From Xenopus tropicalis (lineage: Eukaryota > Chordata > Amphibia > Anura > Pipidae): a DNA stretch of 64,000 bases. The stretch is taken from assembly GCF_000004195.4 (NCBI RefSeq), contig NC_030685.2:53520016-53584015 (forward strand), written 5' to 3'. Below the pieces are notes generated by a model. That model searched no databases, was not told where the DNA came from, and saw only the letters and a list, made by a program, of their open reading frames with translations. The translations under genes were made by a program, and so were the position numbers. Shown here piece by piece: positions 11,451 through 22,747 of this stretch (the stretch's first letter is position 1; every line of letters starts with the position of its first letter).

Positions 11451-11525
11451 CTTACGGAAGAAGATTTCACAGGGCCTGGCACAACTGTACCCCTCAGCCC
11501 CACTCATGGTGGCCCAGAGTATAGG

Positions 11526-13254
11526 ACCGTAGCATTGCCTGAGTCACTGTGAGTGATGGACCTCAAGTACCAAGTATTCAGGTATTAACACTGATTATTG
11601 CATTCCCCTATTGTTCTCTAGGATCCCTGCAAAATGTTCTCTCTCCACTTTTACAGCTAGTATTCTTATAGCAGCACACAAGGAGACCTGTAACTGGGAC
11701 TGTTTCCTTCTCCCTCTGGGACCAATACAGGCCTTTGCTGAATACAGTAGTCATGTTCAATTGAAGTGCGTTGAAACAAAACTGACTTTATTGCAGGCTC
11801 ATTAAAGTGCAGGCAAGGCAAATTGGAGTAAACAAATGTCTCCTACAGTGCCTGAGCTTTATTCAAGCTGCCTCTATACAGCTTCACTATCAGGCCATTA
11901 CCCTAATCCTAAACACTCACAATTCCTGTCTACTGCACTATCACTACTGGGGCTCTTCCCCAAAAATCTGACTTCTTGTGGGGTCCCAAACTGTCCGTGC
12001 TAGATAACTTGCCTAGCTCTCATTCCTACAATGAGCTTGTTCAACTCCTACCCAATCTGTCTACCCTAGCGGGGTTGGGTGGCCCACCCTTATATAGGCT
12101 TTCAGGTGGATTTGGCACTATCTGCTTGATATTCCTACACATAACTTAGCTATTTACATTAATAACATAATGGCTGTATTTCACCTCTTTTTATCAACAT
12201 TCTATGACTATAGTGGTTTTTGAAAACATGAAAAAAAAAATTTTTTCTAAAACCACAAATGCCAAGTAATTTATTAAAACAGCCCAATATAAAAAGTACC
12301 AACAAAAAATCCTGCAAAAAATTCAATAAATTCAATAAATAAATTCAAAGAAAACCTTGAAATCCTTGTTTTCATCAGAATTTTTATGCCCTTCCAAATA
12401 AAAAAAACATACAAAAACCTATAAAACCACCAATAAAATAAAGATTGTTACAATTTGCCTAGGAATGCTCCCATTGACTTCTACATGACTTTGATGGCTT
12501 TTAGTTTTTTCATTGTTTTTACACTTACATTTTTCGTGTTTTTAAGAAATTAGTATAATCCACAATTTTTATTGCTAAAAAGTACGACAGGTATGGATGT
12601 TTTAAAAAAATGGGGTTCATGTTTAATTTGAAACCTATTACACCACTTTTATTTCTAGAGATCAGACAGGCTGGGGGTCTTGTGTTAAAAATTGAATTAT
12701 CCAAAATCTACCACAAGGTGTCACCCCTGGAACTTGGAAAAGTCCTTCAATACTGAACAGTATAATTGTATTATTATCTGTTATTTATATAGCATTGGGA
12801 AAAAAATCCATTACCATACACCACTTGAGGTGAAAGACAAAAGTTCTTTGGATTCTGAGCTCAACAAGAGTTAGAACCCTGAAGGAAGAAAGTTTATATA
12901 GACTGGGGAAGGAGTATGGGAGTAAAATGGAGTTACGAGTGAGAGAGCATAGAGATATCGCTCCACAACACATAAAACACAGAACTGTTCTTACAGCCAA
13001 ACAGGTGGCTCTGCCCTTAAGGCCAAGGTATTAGTGACCAAGGCTTGAGAACATAATCCATCCAAGTTGGGGAGCTGCATAAACAGAATTTTGTTCTCTC
13101 TGAATAGCTAACTTAGGACCCCAGCAGTGCAACCTACTGAGCTGCATGAACTGTATTTCAGTATTGTACTCTCAGTACCTGTGTAACGCAGCAAATAACT
13201 CTTGGTGCAGGCTACTGTAGGACCTTTGGAGCTACCAATACCTTCGAACCAGGC
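11526..13254. other. Noncoding DNA, possibly part of an old retroelement
   Basis: Around 11720-12115 the sequence has LTR-like words (aaaactgactttattgcagg; cccttatataggctttc read in reverse as a TATA context), but no repeat pair was found. The rest is A-rich, with (ATAAATTCA)-like stretches at about 12320-12350. No coding region is supported. Confidence 0.3.
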
Positions 13255-13262
13255 CATAGCTC

Positions 13263-13556
13263 CAGGCCCGGATTTGTGGAGAGGCCACAAAGGCCCGGGC
13301 CTAGGGCGGCAGAAGTTTAGGGGCGGCATGCCGCCCCACCGCAAGAAAAATTTTACATTTGGCTCCCATACGGAGCAGTTGGGACCTCTCCCCACTGCTC
13401 CGTATGGGAGTTTAAAGGAGCGCATGCGCACTGGTGGGGTCGCTTTCGCGCATGCACACTGGGGGGGGGGTTGGCGCTTTCGCACATGCGCACGGGTGGG
13501 GAGGGGGCGACCAACAGGGGCGGCCTCGGGGCGCCCTAAACAGAAATCCGGCCCTG
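13263..13556. mobile_element. hAT MITE, same family, copy 2
   Basis: Starts CAGGCCCGGATTTGTGG and ends AGAAATCCGGCCCTG. The perfect 8-bp duplication catagctc lies at 13255-13262 and 13557-13564. The interior contains an inverted GGCGGCATGCCGCC core and repeats of gcgcatgcgcac. Overlapping ORFs of 119 and 155 codons on opposite strands are compositional artefacts. Confidence 0.92.
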
Positions 13557-13672
13557 CATAGCTCCAAGATGTCACAGCGGCCTGTCACAATCGTCACAGC
13601 ACAATTGCACCAAAAAAATACACACACATAATACTCAAATCTGTAAATAATGAAGCCATTGCATTAGCTTTA

Positions 13673-14344
13673 CATACCTCCCAACTGTCCCTCATTTTCC
13701 TTTGATCTCCTGCACTGAAGCTAAAAAGATACAAATTTATTTAAAAGTAGCTTTTGGCAGAGAGCCCAGAAGTCACCTGCACTTAGATACATTGTTTCTG
13801 GCTTTTAATGAAATAAGTGGGCTTTGGCGGAGAGCCCAGAAAGTTAAAAAGCCCCACCTGTACTGACATACAATTGTAACTAACAAGCTAAACAGGTCTC
13901 TTCGGGGAACTGAGACTCGCAGCTTAATGGGCAAATTCAGCTTTTTTAACAAAACTGTAATAACATAAAACCCCCAGAAATGTGTTCAAACTTTAAATAG
14001 TCAAATGGGAGTGGTATTTAGGGGGTGTGGTCAGCGCAGGATTTCTTGACCGGGCGCCAAGAGACCACCCCCTCATTCGCCCCCACCCCCTCCACACCCC
14101 CCGCAAGCGCGACAGCGATCATTTAAACTCCCATACAGAGCAATGGGGAGAGGTCCCCATAGCTCCGTATTAGAGCAAAATTTCTGTGCAGTGGGGCGGC
14201 ATGCCGTCCTTAAATATGTGCCGCCCTAGGCCCGGATCTTTGTGGCCTCGCGACAGATCCAGGCCTGGGTGTGGTTGCAAAAATGGATGTGGTCAAAAAA
14301 AATTTTTAGTCCCTCTTTCCATTTTCAAAATGTTGGGAGGTATG
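13673..14344. mobile_element. MITE with CATACCTCCCAAC / GTTGGGAGGTATG ends, carrying a nested hAT
   Basis: The 13-bp ends are perfectly inverted. The flanks gcttta (13667-13672) and gattta (14345-14350) give a 6-bp duplication matching at 5 positions. Same family as 5842-6752. A hAT element (14032-14267) interrupts it near the right end. Confidence 0.8.
14032..14267. mobile_element. hAT MITE, copy 3, nested in 13673-14344
   Basis: Starts CAGCGCAGGATTTC and ends ACAGATCCAGGCCTG. The perfect 8-bp duplication ggtgtggt lies at 14024-14031 and 14268-14275. The interior shares the ggcggcatgccg block and the 'cctaggcccgga' block with copies 1 and 2. Confidence 0.88.
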
Positions 14345-14494
14345 GATTTACTTTGCAGTGACACTTGCTCAATTTTAATGAATCAGATGCACTTGCATCA
14401 ATTGTATCTATCATTCACGAGCGGAATTATGCTGAAATCATGGTAAAAAAAAATGCTACATTGCGTGTAAAACTTCTACTGTTCCTCTGCTGAT

Positions 14495-14704
14495 GCAGCA
14501 GTTGGACTGGGGGGTCTGGGGCCACCGGGCCTGCCAACTCATGGAACTCCTGAGGGCCCCAGCCATCAAATCCTTCAAGGAATATGTAACACCGTAACCC
14601 CACTCCCTCCATCACACATACCTTGTAATCTCCAATGCAGCAGCGATCTGGAGGGGAGGTTAAAGGGGAGCAGGTCTGAGGCTTCCGGGGCCAGTTTGAC
14701 ACTG
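14495..14704. mobile_element. Probable hAT-like MITE
   Basis: Left end CAGTTGGACTGGGGG is roughly complementary to the right end GGGGCCAGTTTGACACTG. The interior has paired ggggcc and ggccccag blocks. No target duplication could be seen, so the boundaries are uncertain. Confidence 0.45.
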
Positions 14705-15360
14705 GCTGTACAGAGGTAAATGACCATTTTCGGGTCATATTTACAAGTATGTCAAGAAAACTTGAACCAAAAATAAGTCTAGTGCACAGCAGCACTCTAT
14801 AAATGAGCATTAATGATATACAGTTCTGCCAGTAGCCCTAATGCCATGAAGGGGATTTGCTGCACTTCCTCCTATTAAATTGACTTATGGAAGTTTATTA
14901 AAATCTACTACTTTAGCCACTGTTACTTACCACTTGTTTTTTCCTTGTTACATTGTACACTTTAACTTTTTAGCATTCTAAATTATTTCACTAAACTTAA
15001 AGAACAGAGATTTTTTTCCATGGCTTTTATGTTAAATTCTTAAAGCTGGGTATTGACATATTGACATACACTTGTCTGTCCCACATTTTTCCTGAAATCA
15101 CAACGTACTTTTTTTCTAATATGCATTAGCAGCAGATCAGCAAATCTATTTTTAAAGAGGCCTATTTCTCCCAGTCCAGTGACATCCAGTAACAGAGGCC
15201 TGTATGTAGGGCAGCTATCATGGGACCCCAGCAAACCCCTATATCCAGCTACTGCCTGCTCCAGATAAATGCTGAGTTTTAACATTGTGCAGTCTCAGAA
15301 TTTAATATGGTACCAGATTTATTTAGATACAAACTGCACTTTCATTGCATCAGATATATA
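14705..15360. other. Noncoding DNA, nothing recognised
   Basis: No gene or repeat family supported. Confidence 0.5.
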
Positions 15361-15364
15361 TTAA

Positions 15365-15740
15365 AGGAACAGTAACACCAAAAAATTCAACTGTATAAAA
15401 GAAATTCCAATATAATGTACTGCTGCCCTGCACTGGTACAACTGGGGTGTTTGCCTCAGAAATACTACTATGGTTTATATAAAGAATGCAGCTGTGTAGC
15501 CATGGAGGCAGCCATTCAAAGGAGAAAAGGCACAGGCACATAGCAGATAACAGATAAAACACTATTGTATTCTACAGAGCTTATCCGTTATCTGCTATGT
15601 AACCTGTGCCTTTTCTCCTTATTTATATAAATTATAGTAGTGTTACTGTAGCAAACACACAATGTTTACCAGTGCAGGGCAACAGTACATTATATTTCTT
15701 TTACTTTAAAACTCTTTAATTTTTTGGTGTTTATGTTCCT
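15365..15740. mobile_element. TTAA-flanked MITE, AAGGAACAGTAACACC family, copy 1
   Basis: Flanked by TTAA at 15361-15364 and 15741-15744. The arms AAGGAACAGTAACACC and the complement ...GGTGTTTATGTTCCT are inverted. Inner arms pair around a central cttatccgttatctgctatg palindrome region. Family members lie at 26787, 44123 and 51475. TTAA duplications fit the piggyBac or Kolobok superfamilies; which one cannot be told without a transposase. Confidence 0.88.
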
Positions 15741-15744
15741 TTAA

Positions 15745-17080
15745 GGGATAAAGGGCTCATTTGTGGTTTATCACATAAAAATAGACAGGATTCAGTTTGA
15801 GGAGAAAAAACTTCTAATTAAAGGTAGCCATACAGAGGCAGCTGTAGATATAAGCTGTGGATTTGAGTCCTTTAGACTATTTTGGCAGCTTATCTGCCCA
15901 TGTATGGACCCCATATGGGAATGGGAGCTCATTTTATCCATCAGCTATTCTGTGAAAGACAGCCAATAGGGAGGCTGAAACATTAATCATATACATATCT
16001 ATATTCACCTTTTCTATCCAATGAATAATATTTGATCCCTTTTAAACAAAAGTCAAAGACCCAGAAGATAAAACCTGCTTTATAATTCACAGTCATTTGT
16101 TCTCCTACAGCCCAGTCTTATCCTTGGGGTTGATAATCGCATTGACTTGATCATAGCCCTGCATTTTAATACAAATACCTTAAATATCATGCGTTTTAAA
16201 ATGAATGTAGAAATTTGCAAGTTATGCAAACATAGTTTGTCTGTGTATATAGGGTATGTGCATTGTGGTCATAATGAAAGCGTTGTATTATCAATTGCTT
16301 ATCTGCAATCTGCTATATAAATATGCAGCCTATGGTTCATGGCACCAGGCATACTCATTACTTCATTATATACCAATACCATAAGCCTACAGGGCCCTTA
16401 CATGGCAACAAAGGAGCTTATTTACAACCATGTTTAAAGAGTAAAGCAAAAACACTTTTTTTAAACTAGTAAGTAAACAAGAATATTTAATTGTATGTGA
16501 ATCCTGAATGCGTATGGGGCACTTCTGCCTTGTTTTGATGTTTCACAGCATTTTTTGATGAACATGAGTTATATAAAATAAAAATCAGTCTGGCCTTTTC
16601 AGGGTGCAATTAAGCCTTTCCCATTCCGATCTTTAAAGGGCTAGTATCATCCTATTGTTTCCCCCTTTTTATATATTTATGTTTTTATGCTTGTCTGTTA
16701 AATGCTGAGCAGTTTTCTATTTCAGAAGAAATCTAGTTCAAATATGGGCCTACCCAACCGATATCTAGATGAAAATCGCCAGGTGTCGATTTCTGATTTC
16801 GTTCGTAATTTGATCTCCCCGAACGAGCAAATCTTATAATGTATGGCCACTTTAGTTCTGTTTTTTCCATGGATTGCAATATCATTTCTGTTGATAGTGA
16901 GGTCATTTTTACTTATTGAATTACATCTGGTTCTATGGAACACTCTGGAATGAATGTCTTTCTCATCTAACTGAATCGGGACCCTTTTGAGAGCTGTGTG
17001 CCGGCTGTTATTTAGTATTAGTAGCAATCGCTGACAAAGAATAGGGAACTTTGTAAAAACATTGCTTAAATCTGGTAAGT
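15745..17080. other. Noncoding DNA, nothing recognised
   Basis: Mixed AT-rich sequence with no splice-site pairs, coding-like frames or identifiable repeat ends. Confidence 0.5.
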
Positions 17081-17081
17081 A

Positions 17082-17220
17082 GGCCTGGACTGGAAATCTG
17101 TAGATTTTGGTAACTGCCAGAGGGGCTACTGTAAGATGTCATAGGGACAGTGGGGAGTTGTTTGAGCTTTTGTGTACTTGAAGTTTCAGGGCTTGTTTTG
17201 AATCTCAGACCAAATCTGAT
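17082..17220 (+). mobile_element. hAT-like MITE fragment, CAGGCCTGGACTGG family, copy 2
   Basis: Begins aggcctggactgg and shares ttctg/attttggtaactgccagaggggct and gtgtacttgaagtttcaggg with the copy at 7666-7818. The right end is degraded and no target duplication is seen. Confidence 0.55.
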
Positions 17221-17463
17221 GACACATGTAGCCTGATTTTGTCCAATAATTAGACTTATTTAACATTCAGTGTAACTTGGGCAACCACAGCTGTTTAAAT
17301 TCCATAGAATGTTTTCTTATGTATCCACTGAAACAACTTAATTGGTAGTGGAACCCTAGGGGGCAGCCAGCTGTTGTCTTACCTGTCTGTAAAGAAGGAG
17401 ACCTCTGCCAGCACTGGCCTTCACTGATGACCTCTTGGATAGAGAACTCTCCCCACTTCTGAG

Positions 17464-17651
17464 CAGGCCCAGATTTGTGGCAAGGCCACAGAGGCCTTAG
17501 GACAGTACAAATTTAGGGGTGGCATGCCACCCAGCTGCACCTAAACTTTGCCCATATCCAGACCACTGGGGTCTAGGCACACTGGAGATCTCTGTGCCCA
17601 TCTGTGAGATAGAAGGATGCGTTTGTCACCATGTGGAGAAATCCAGCTCTG
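17464..17651. mobile_element. hAT MITE, copy 4 of the CAGGCCCGGATTTG family
   Basis: Starts CAGGCCCAGATTTGTGG and ends GAAATCCAGCTCTG. The perfect 8-bp duplication cttctgag lies at 17456-17463 and 17652-17659. The interior keeps the ggtggcatgccaccc palindrome. Confidence 0.9.
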
Positions 17652-17659
17652 CTTCTGAG

Positions 17660-19920
17660 ATCAGACAGCGTAACAGCAAGGTACAGATACGGATGAGGCA
17701 AAATGACACTTAAGGTCAGGGAGTCAAGAATCAAAATCAAGGACAAGCAAGGGTCAGCGAGCAAAGAAAGCAGCAAAAAACTTATAACAAGCTTGACCAA
17801 GATCTGACAAAATAGGAAATGGTAACAGTGGGCTGACACGGTGCTTAACATCTACAGAAAAGGTTTTTTTAATCCCAAAAGGGTGACTTTATCCTAAAGA
17901 ACCTTTTCTTTACTGATGCTTAGATCTCTTTACCTCCACTCAAAATGTATGCCCTTATATTTCTAGGAATGGAATCTGGTTGTCTGAGCTTAATTACCTA
18001 AGCAACTAGTCATGCAGTTTAGAAGTCAGAACCTAAGATCAATAGTAGAGATGCCAAAGATAAATGACCCCAACAGCCAGGTAGCATTTTAAGTTGCAAG
18101 ATGGAAACAGGCAGAATATTAATGTTAATTAAAAAAACATATTCATGCATTTTCAAGGCCAATTGAAATCTGAATAATAATAGGTTCATCTATAATATAT
18201 TTTTTTTACCCTTTCCCACTGAGGCACCAGAAAGGGTGTGGGGCTGCTGGGGTAGCTGCTCTGACCCTAATAATATAGTAAATTCAATTTTCCTATTTCC
18301 CCAGAATATCAAAATTGCCTTCTTGAGAAAGGTCCCAGTTTGGGCCAAAACATCACATCTACATCTGTGGAATCACTAGTCTGCTAGAGTTCAAACTGCC
18401 TGTTACAGTTTAAAGCCCCTTGGCTCACACAGATGTTTAAAAATCTTTATCAGCCTTCTACATTATTATTTAAATGTCAATTTGACACTTTGCCCCAAAC
18501 TGTAGGACGAGTCTCTAAGGCCTTTAGCCGTGGGAAACAACAGAACTGAAATATAATAAATACACATTCACTTAATATTCCCATCTATCAAATACAAAGG
18601 GAAAATAAATTGAGGTTGAGAAGCCATTTAATTGATGTCAGTTTATCAAATATGTAACCATTCTTTTATTTAGTATCAGCTAATTGTCACTCCAATAAAT
18701 TTGCTCCTGTGACTGGTAAACGTTGGCTCTCATAACAGAGCTCTATACACTGTGTTTGTACAGCATTGTCATTCAGCAGAAACAGCTCACAGTGACTGGA
18801 TTATCTGCCTGCTCCAGCTTTCATTTCAAGGAAAAAGCATTTTATTTATCATAGTGTTTGAATGCACTGCTTGTATCTCCACTTGAATATAGGATAAGGC
18901 TGTATGAGTTGTGCACAATGAATTGTATGTGTAATAAATACTGTTCTTTGGGAATACGTATGAGTACAGGGGGTTTTAATGCTTTAACGCAGCTATGCTC
19001 TTTATGTGAGTTGTACTGTTTGAAGAAGAGCAACATTTATCTGCATAAAGAAGAACAGAAATGCAGGAACCAGAGCAGGGTAAAGCTGGGCATACGCACA
19101 CAGAAATAATTGCTTTGTATGATTATTGTTCTGATCATGAATGATATTTATGTTCTATGGCTATCCGTCAGTTAGTGGATCATTTAATACGCAGAATGCA
19201 GTGTGCAAAGTGCAAATAAGGCCGTAACCAGCCATTTGACCAAATTGGATGCAGCAGTATGGGAGTTGGTCTGGTGTCATTTTTGGCGTTTGGGGTGCAC
19301 CTGATTCTTTAGGCACAAGTGTGTTGTATCTAATAATGCTGGGCGCAAAAGGAAACCCTGGAGCTACTGCCTGGTCAAGAGGTGGTGGAGGCTCCATGCA
19401 AGTTCCTTTAATGAAAAGTGGTTTTATACGCAACTAACTGCAGGAAAATTGCAGGGCCACAACTACACTTGAGGATGTAAATAAGCCCTATATTCACTTT
19501 CCCCATTAAATGTACAATCAAATATTATATAGCCACAAACTCAAACAAAATCCTCTCCATTCTTTTTACATGGTCTGCCACAGATGACTTTCATAAAAAT
19601 ACACTTTTTGTTGGGCTCCGTTTTGGATGCAAACTCATTATGAATTGATTTTTATTTGTGGATGAAGTTTGAGAGACATATTTTTTTTTATAAAAGGGCA
19701 TTGATTCATTTATATCTTATGCATTTTTAAATGTTTTATTTTTTTATGTGGCAGTAGACTGCATTGCCACTTAAAATGGGAAATAACGTGTGATAAGTAC
19801 ATACTGTTAAGTATAAGACTGTGTGTTGATATTGTTGGATTTATGTTTTTCTTATTGAAGGGAATATAGTTATTGCTATTCCTCACCAATAAACATCCTC
19901 TGATACATGGGACTATAGGC
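17660..19920. other. Noncoding DNA with one recurring stem-loop module
   Basis: No gene supported. At 18321-18353 a short hairpin module (gagaaaggtcccagtttgggccaaaacatc) matches modules at 47781, 47840 and, inverted, at 60410. The rest is unrecognised AT-rich sequence. Confidence 0.4.
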
Positions 19921-20115
19921 TTAAAGGAGAAGGAATTGTTAGATAATTGTGGTGGGGGGGGGAAGGGTGCCACAGAGCGATCCCTTCTTGAAAAAACAGG
20001 ATTCCTCCGTGGTAGTTGTTGAGGAGAAACCAGGACTTTCTGCTAACAGGAGCACCAGCCCAGGGTATCAGGAAAGTAAATACAATCACTGGGGTGCCTA
20101 ACATTGGGTACCCCC
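19921..20115 (+). mobile_element. Left-end fragment of the AAGGAGAAGGAA repeat
   Basis: Starts TTAAAGGAGAAGGAATTGTTAG and continues into sequence (ccagcccagggtatcagg, aatcactggggtgcctaacattgg) that recurs inverted or diverged near 42670-42760 and 50455-50560. No right end found; truncated or diverged. Confidence 0.5.
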
Positions 20116-20269
20116 TCCCCATGGATTTCATCCTTTTTTTCTTCTTTAATGGCTGATGGTTTCTTATGACCTGCTCCTTGCCTGTCTTCATCCTATTCCA
20201 TCTTTCATGCATAGTATCTTTAATATAAGGTGTAGAAACCCACCAAATGTCCTGTGATTAAAAAGTCAT

Positions 20270-20335
20270 ACCTTGGCCTTACTCGGTGTACCTGGTGGCT
20301 TTGGGTTCGATTCCTGCCATGATGCACAGTTCTAA
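20270..20335 (+). other. tRNA-like B-box, possible SINE remnant
   Basis: Contains GGGTTCGATTCC, which fits the RNA polymerase III B-box consensus. It is preceded at a plausible distance by a degenerate tggccttactcgg that might be an A-box relic. It cannot fold into an intact tRNA, so a tRNA-derived SINE head is the likeliest explanation. Confidence 0.3.
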
Positions 20336-21617
20336 CCCTCATGCCCATGATCTAGCAGCAAAAAGTTTAAATCAGCTGGACTTGGTAAGTGAAAGATGTC
20401 CATCACTACTGATCATGGGCACTTGAGATCCTGTATATCATGACCTGGATGAATGGAAACCTTCATAGACATGCCTGATAGCCCTCAGAACGCTGCTGTC
20501 ACAACAAAGAGAATTCACTCATTCACTGAAACATCTCAACCATTCAAACCAAACAAGCTGTTGAGTAATAAAGCACACTGTACTCATTTTGCTGTTTCAT
20601 GTTTTTACTTATCCAGTAATGTGCAAAATAGGGTTAGTGTTCTGGATAAAACAAGGTTAAGCATAATATAATTTGTTCTCTGCACAGTACAGCTATCTCC
20701 ACTGGCAGAGAGATGGTTAAATACAAAGGTAAATTATTAACAGACACAATTAAATTATTACTTCAGATTAGAAGGATTGCACATTATTGTTCGCTTCACT
20801 TATTACCTGTATATTAGAAATGCAGCTTTTGAAAATAAAAGTGGTACTCTGCAATAAATGAGAGATTTTACTGTTTAGCTAGAGAACACATGGACCCTTC
20901 TACCTCTTTAACAGTGGGGGGTCGTGGTTTGTTTTCTGAAGTCAGTGGTAATTTACGACTGCAAGAGCAGTTGCAGGTCTGCAAAATTGGCCCCAGTCAG
21001 ATGTGAGATAAACCCCATTAATTTAAGGTGTTTGCTCCCCTTGCACTTCTTTATAGTTGTGCTTGGTGAAGTTTTTGCAGTTGTGCCTATTAACATAGGG
21101 GATCCCTGTAGCTACCACCAACTTCAAAGCAGGAAGTAGCTCAAAGGTTCCTATAATGTCCTGCGTCAATTGCTGCAATGCAGTTGTGAAAAGAATAGGG
21201 TGAACACCTCACTCTCATGCCAGAAATGGCACTAACTAGGTATTGCATTGAAGTCCAGCTCGATCAATTTCAGCCACAATAGCAACAGGTGCAACTTCCC
21301 ATGGTGACCACAATGGTGCTGGAGTTCAGGCATTGTGATTAAAAAACATGGCAATTGTGTCCCAAATTGAGCTTGCAGTAGTATATTACCCCTAAAGTTT
21401 TACCCCTTATGGTCATAAAAGGGATAAATAATCACTAAAACACTAAACTCCGGCAACGTACCTTAGAGACACAATTTAAAAAGTTAGACCTACACATAAA
21501 AGATTGAACCATTGTTAGTATCTGCTGGGATGTAAAATTTGGAAATGTTTTCATGAAGAATCATCTCCCCCATATAGCTCAGACAGGCACACTAAAGTTC
21601 TTTCATTATTATACTTA
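20336..21617. other. Noncoding DNA, diverged repeat-like
   Basis: About 20940-21390 shows the same loosely structured gttgcag/ctgcaa inverted words as 5240-5400 and 50100-50270. No boundaries or genes could be supported. Confidence 0.35.
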
Positions 21618-22146
21618 GGGGCTGATTTACTAACCCACGAATCCGACCCGAATTGGAAAAGTTCCGACTTGAAAACGAACATTTTGCGTCTTTTTCGTAT
21701 TTTTTGCGATTTTTTCGGCGTCTTTACGAATTTTTCGTTACCAATACGATTTTTGCGTAAAAACGCACGTTTTTCGTAGCCATTACGAAAGTTGCGTAAA
21801 ATCGCCCGATTTTTCCGTAGCATTAAAACTTACGCGAAAAGTTGCGCCTTTTTCGTAGCGTTAAAACTTAAAAGGTGCGAAGTTTCACGTAAGTTTTAAC
21901 GCTACGAAAAAAGCACAACTTTTTGCGCAAGTTTTAACGCTACGAAAAATCGCCAGATTTTACGCAACTTTCGTAATGGCTACGAAAAACTCGCGTTTTT
22001 ACGCAAAAATCGTATTGGTAACGAAAAATTCGTAAAGACGCCGAAAAAATCGCAAAAAATACGAAAAAATCGCAAACTACCGATCATTACGAAAAAAACG
22101 CAATCGGACTCATTTCGACCCGTTCGTGGGTTAGTAAATGTGCCCC
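21618..22146. mobile_element. CpG-rich palindromic MITE, copy 2
   Basis: Ends GGGGCTGATTTACTAA / TTAGTAAATGTGCCCC, with TA on both flanks (tta on the left, ata on the right). The long foldback is centred near 21877, with arms built from cgtagccattacgaaagttgcg, gcgtaaaaacg and ggcgtctttacga, exactly the words of copy 1. The centre holds extra partial repeats of cgtagcgttaaaactta, making it about 70 bp longer than copy 1. Confidence 0.88.
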
Positions 22147-22525
22147 ATAGTGTATATACATTTATATCTAGAAGACAAGATATCCACAATAATCTTTAGG
22201 TGTAGCTGACATACACAAATTCATCTTATATATATAAATGGCCAGAATAGAACTAAATTCTCTCTAAATCAATACGAAACCAGTTCTTACTACTTGATAA
22301 TGTGTTAGTCATACTCCTGGTTTCCAGGCTGTTGAATGCGCCAGGAGTCAGTGTGTAGAGTAAGGGTGACAGTGATTTGGCTGAAACCAGTTTTATACAT
22401 GGGACCCTGGGTCTCCGTGCTGCAGTGGGTTAAAGGCTCACAAACTACTGGCAGGTTTCCAAAGGTGTCGAAAATATATCTCTCAGAAAAACAATAACGT
22501 GCCAAATAAATGGTGTACTGATATA

Positions 22526-22739
22526 CAATGTCCCCTCTAATTCCTTCTCTGGCTCTGTGAACAAAAATATTGTGCACATTTTAAACTGGTTTGCGTGTTT
22601 TTAAAAACTGTTTGCTCAGGTCAGAATAAAGCAAAATTTTGTGTTTTCATACAAAAATCTTTGTGCACACCACAATTTGCTGTGCGCTGGCTTCAAAATT
22701 TGTGTGGATGCACAAGCGCTTAGCTTATAGGGAACATTG
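22526..22739. mobile_element. hAT-like MITE with CAATG ends (214 bp)
   Basis: Ends CAATGTCCCCTCTAA and TTATAGGGAACATTG. The flanks ctgatata (22518-22525) and cttatata (22740-22747) form an 8-bp duplication matching at 7. The interior is rich in ttgtgcaca and ttgtgtg words. Confidence 0.8.
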
Positions 22740-22747
22740 CTTATATA

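Larger units (their letters stand above)
9868..11517. mobile_element. 1.65-kb hAT-like element containing two nested elements
   Basis: Terminal inverted repeats CAGGGCCACCATGAG / CTCATGGTGGCCCAG match at 14 of 15 positions. They are flanked by tgtatagg (9860-9867) and agtatagg (11518-11525), an 8-bp duplication matching at 7 positions. Two younger elements lie inside, at 10593-11100 and 11181-11450. Without them the host element is about 0.87 kb. No transposase is recognisable. Confidence 0.65.

Noticed and set aside
13108..13575. A 155-codon minus-strand frame and a 119-codon plus-strand frame
   Set aside because: Both lie mainly within the GC-rich hAT MITE 13263-13556 with a perfect target duplication. 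No coding signal or homology is visible.
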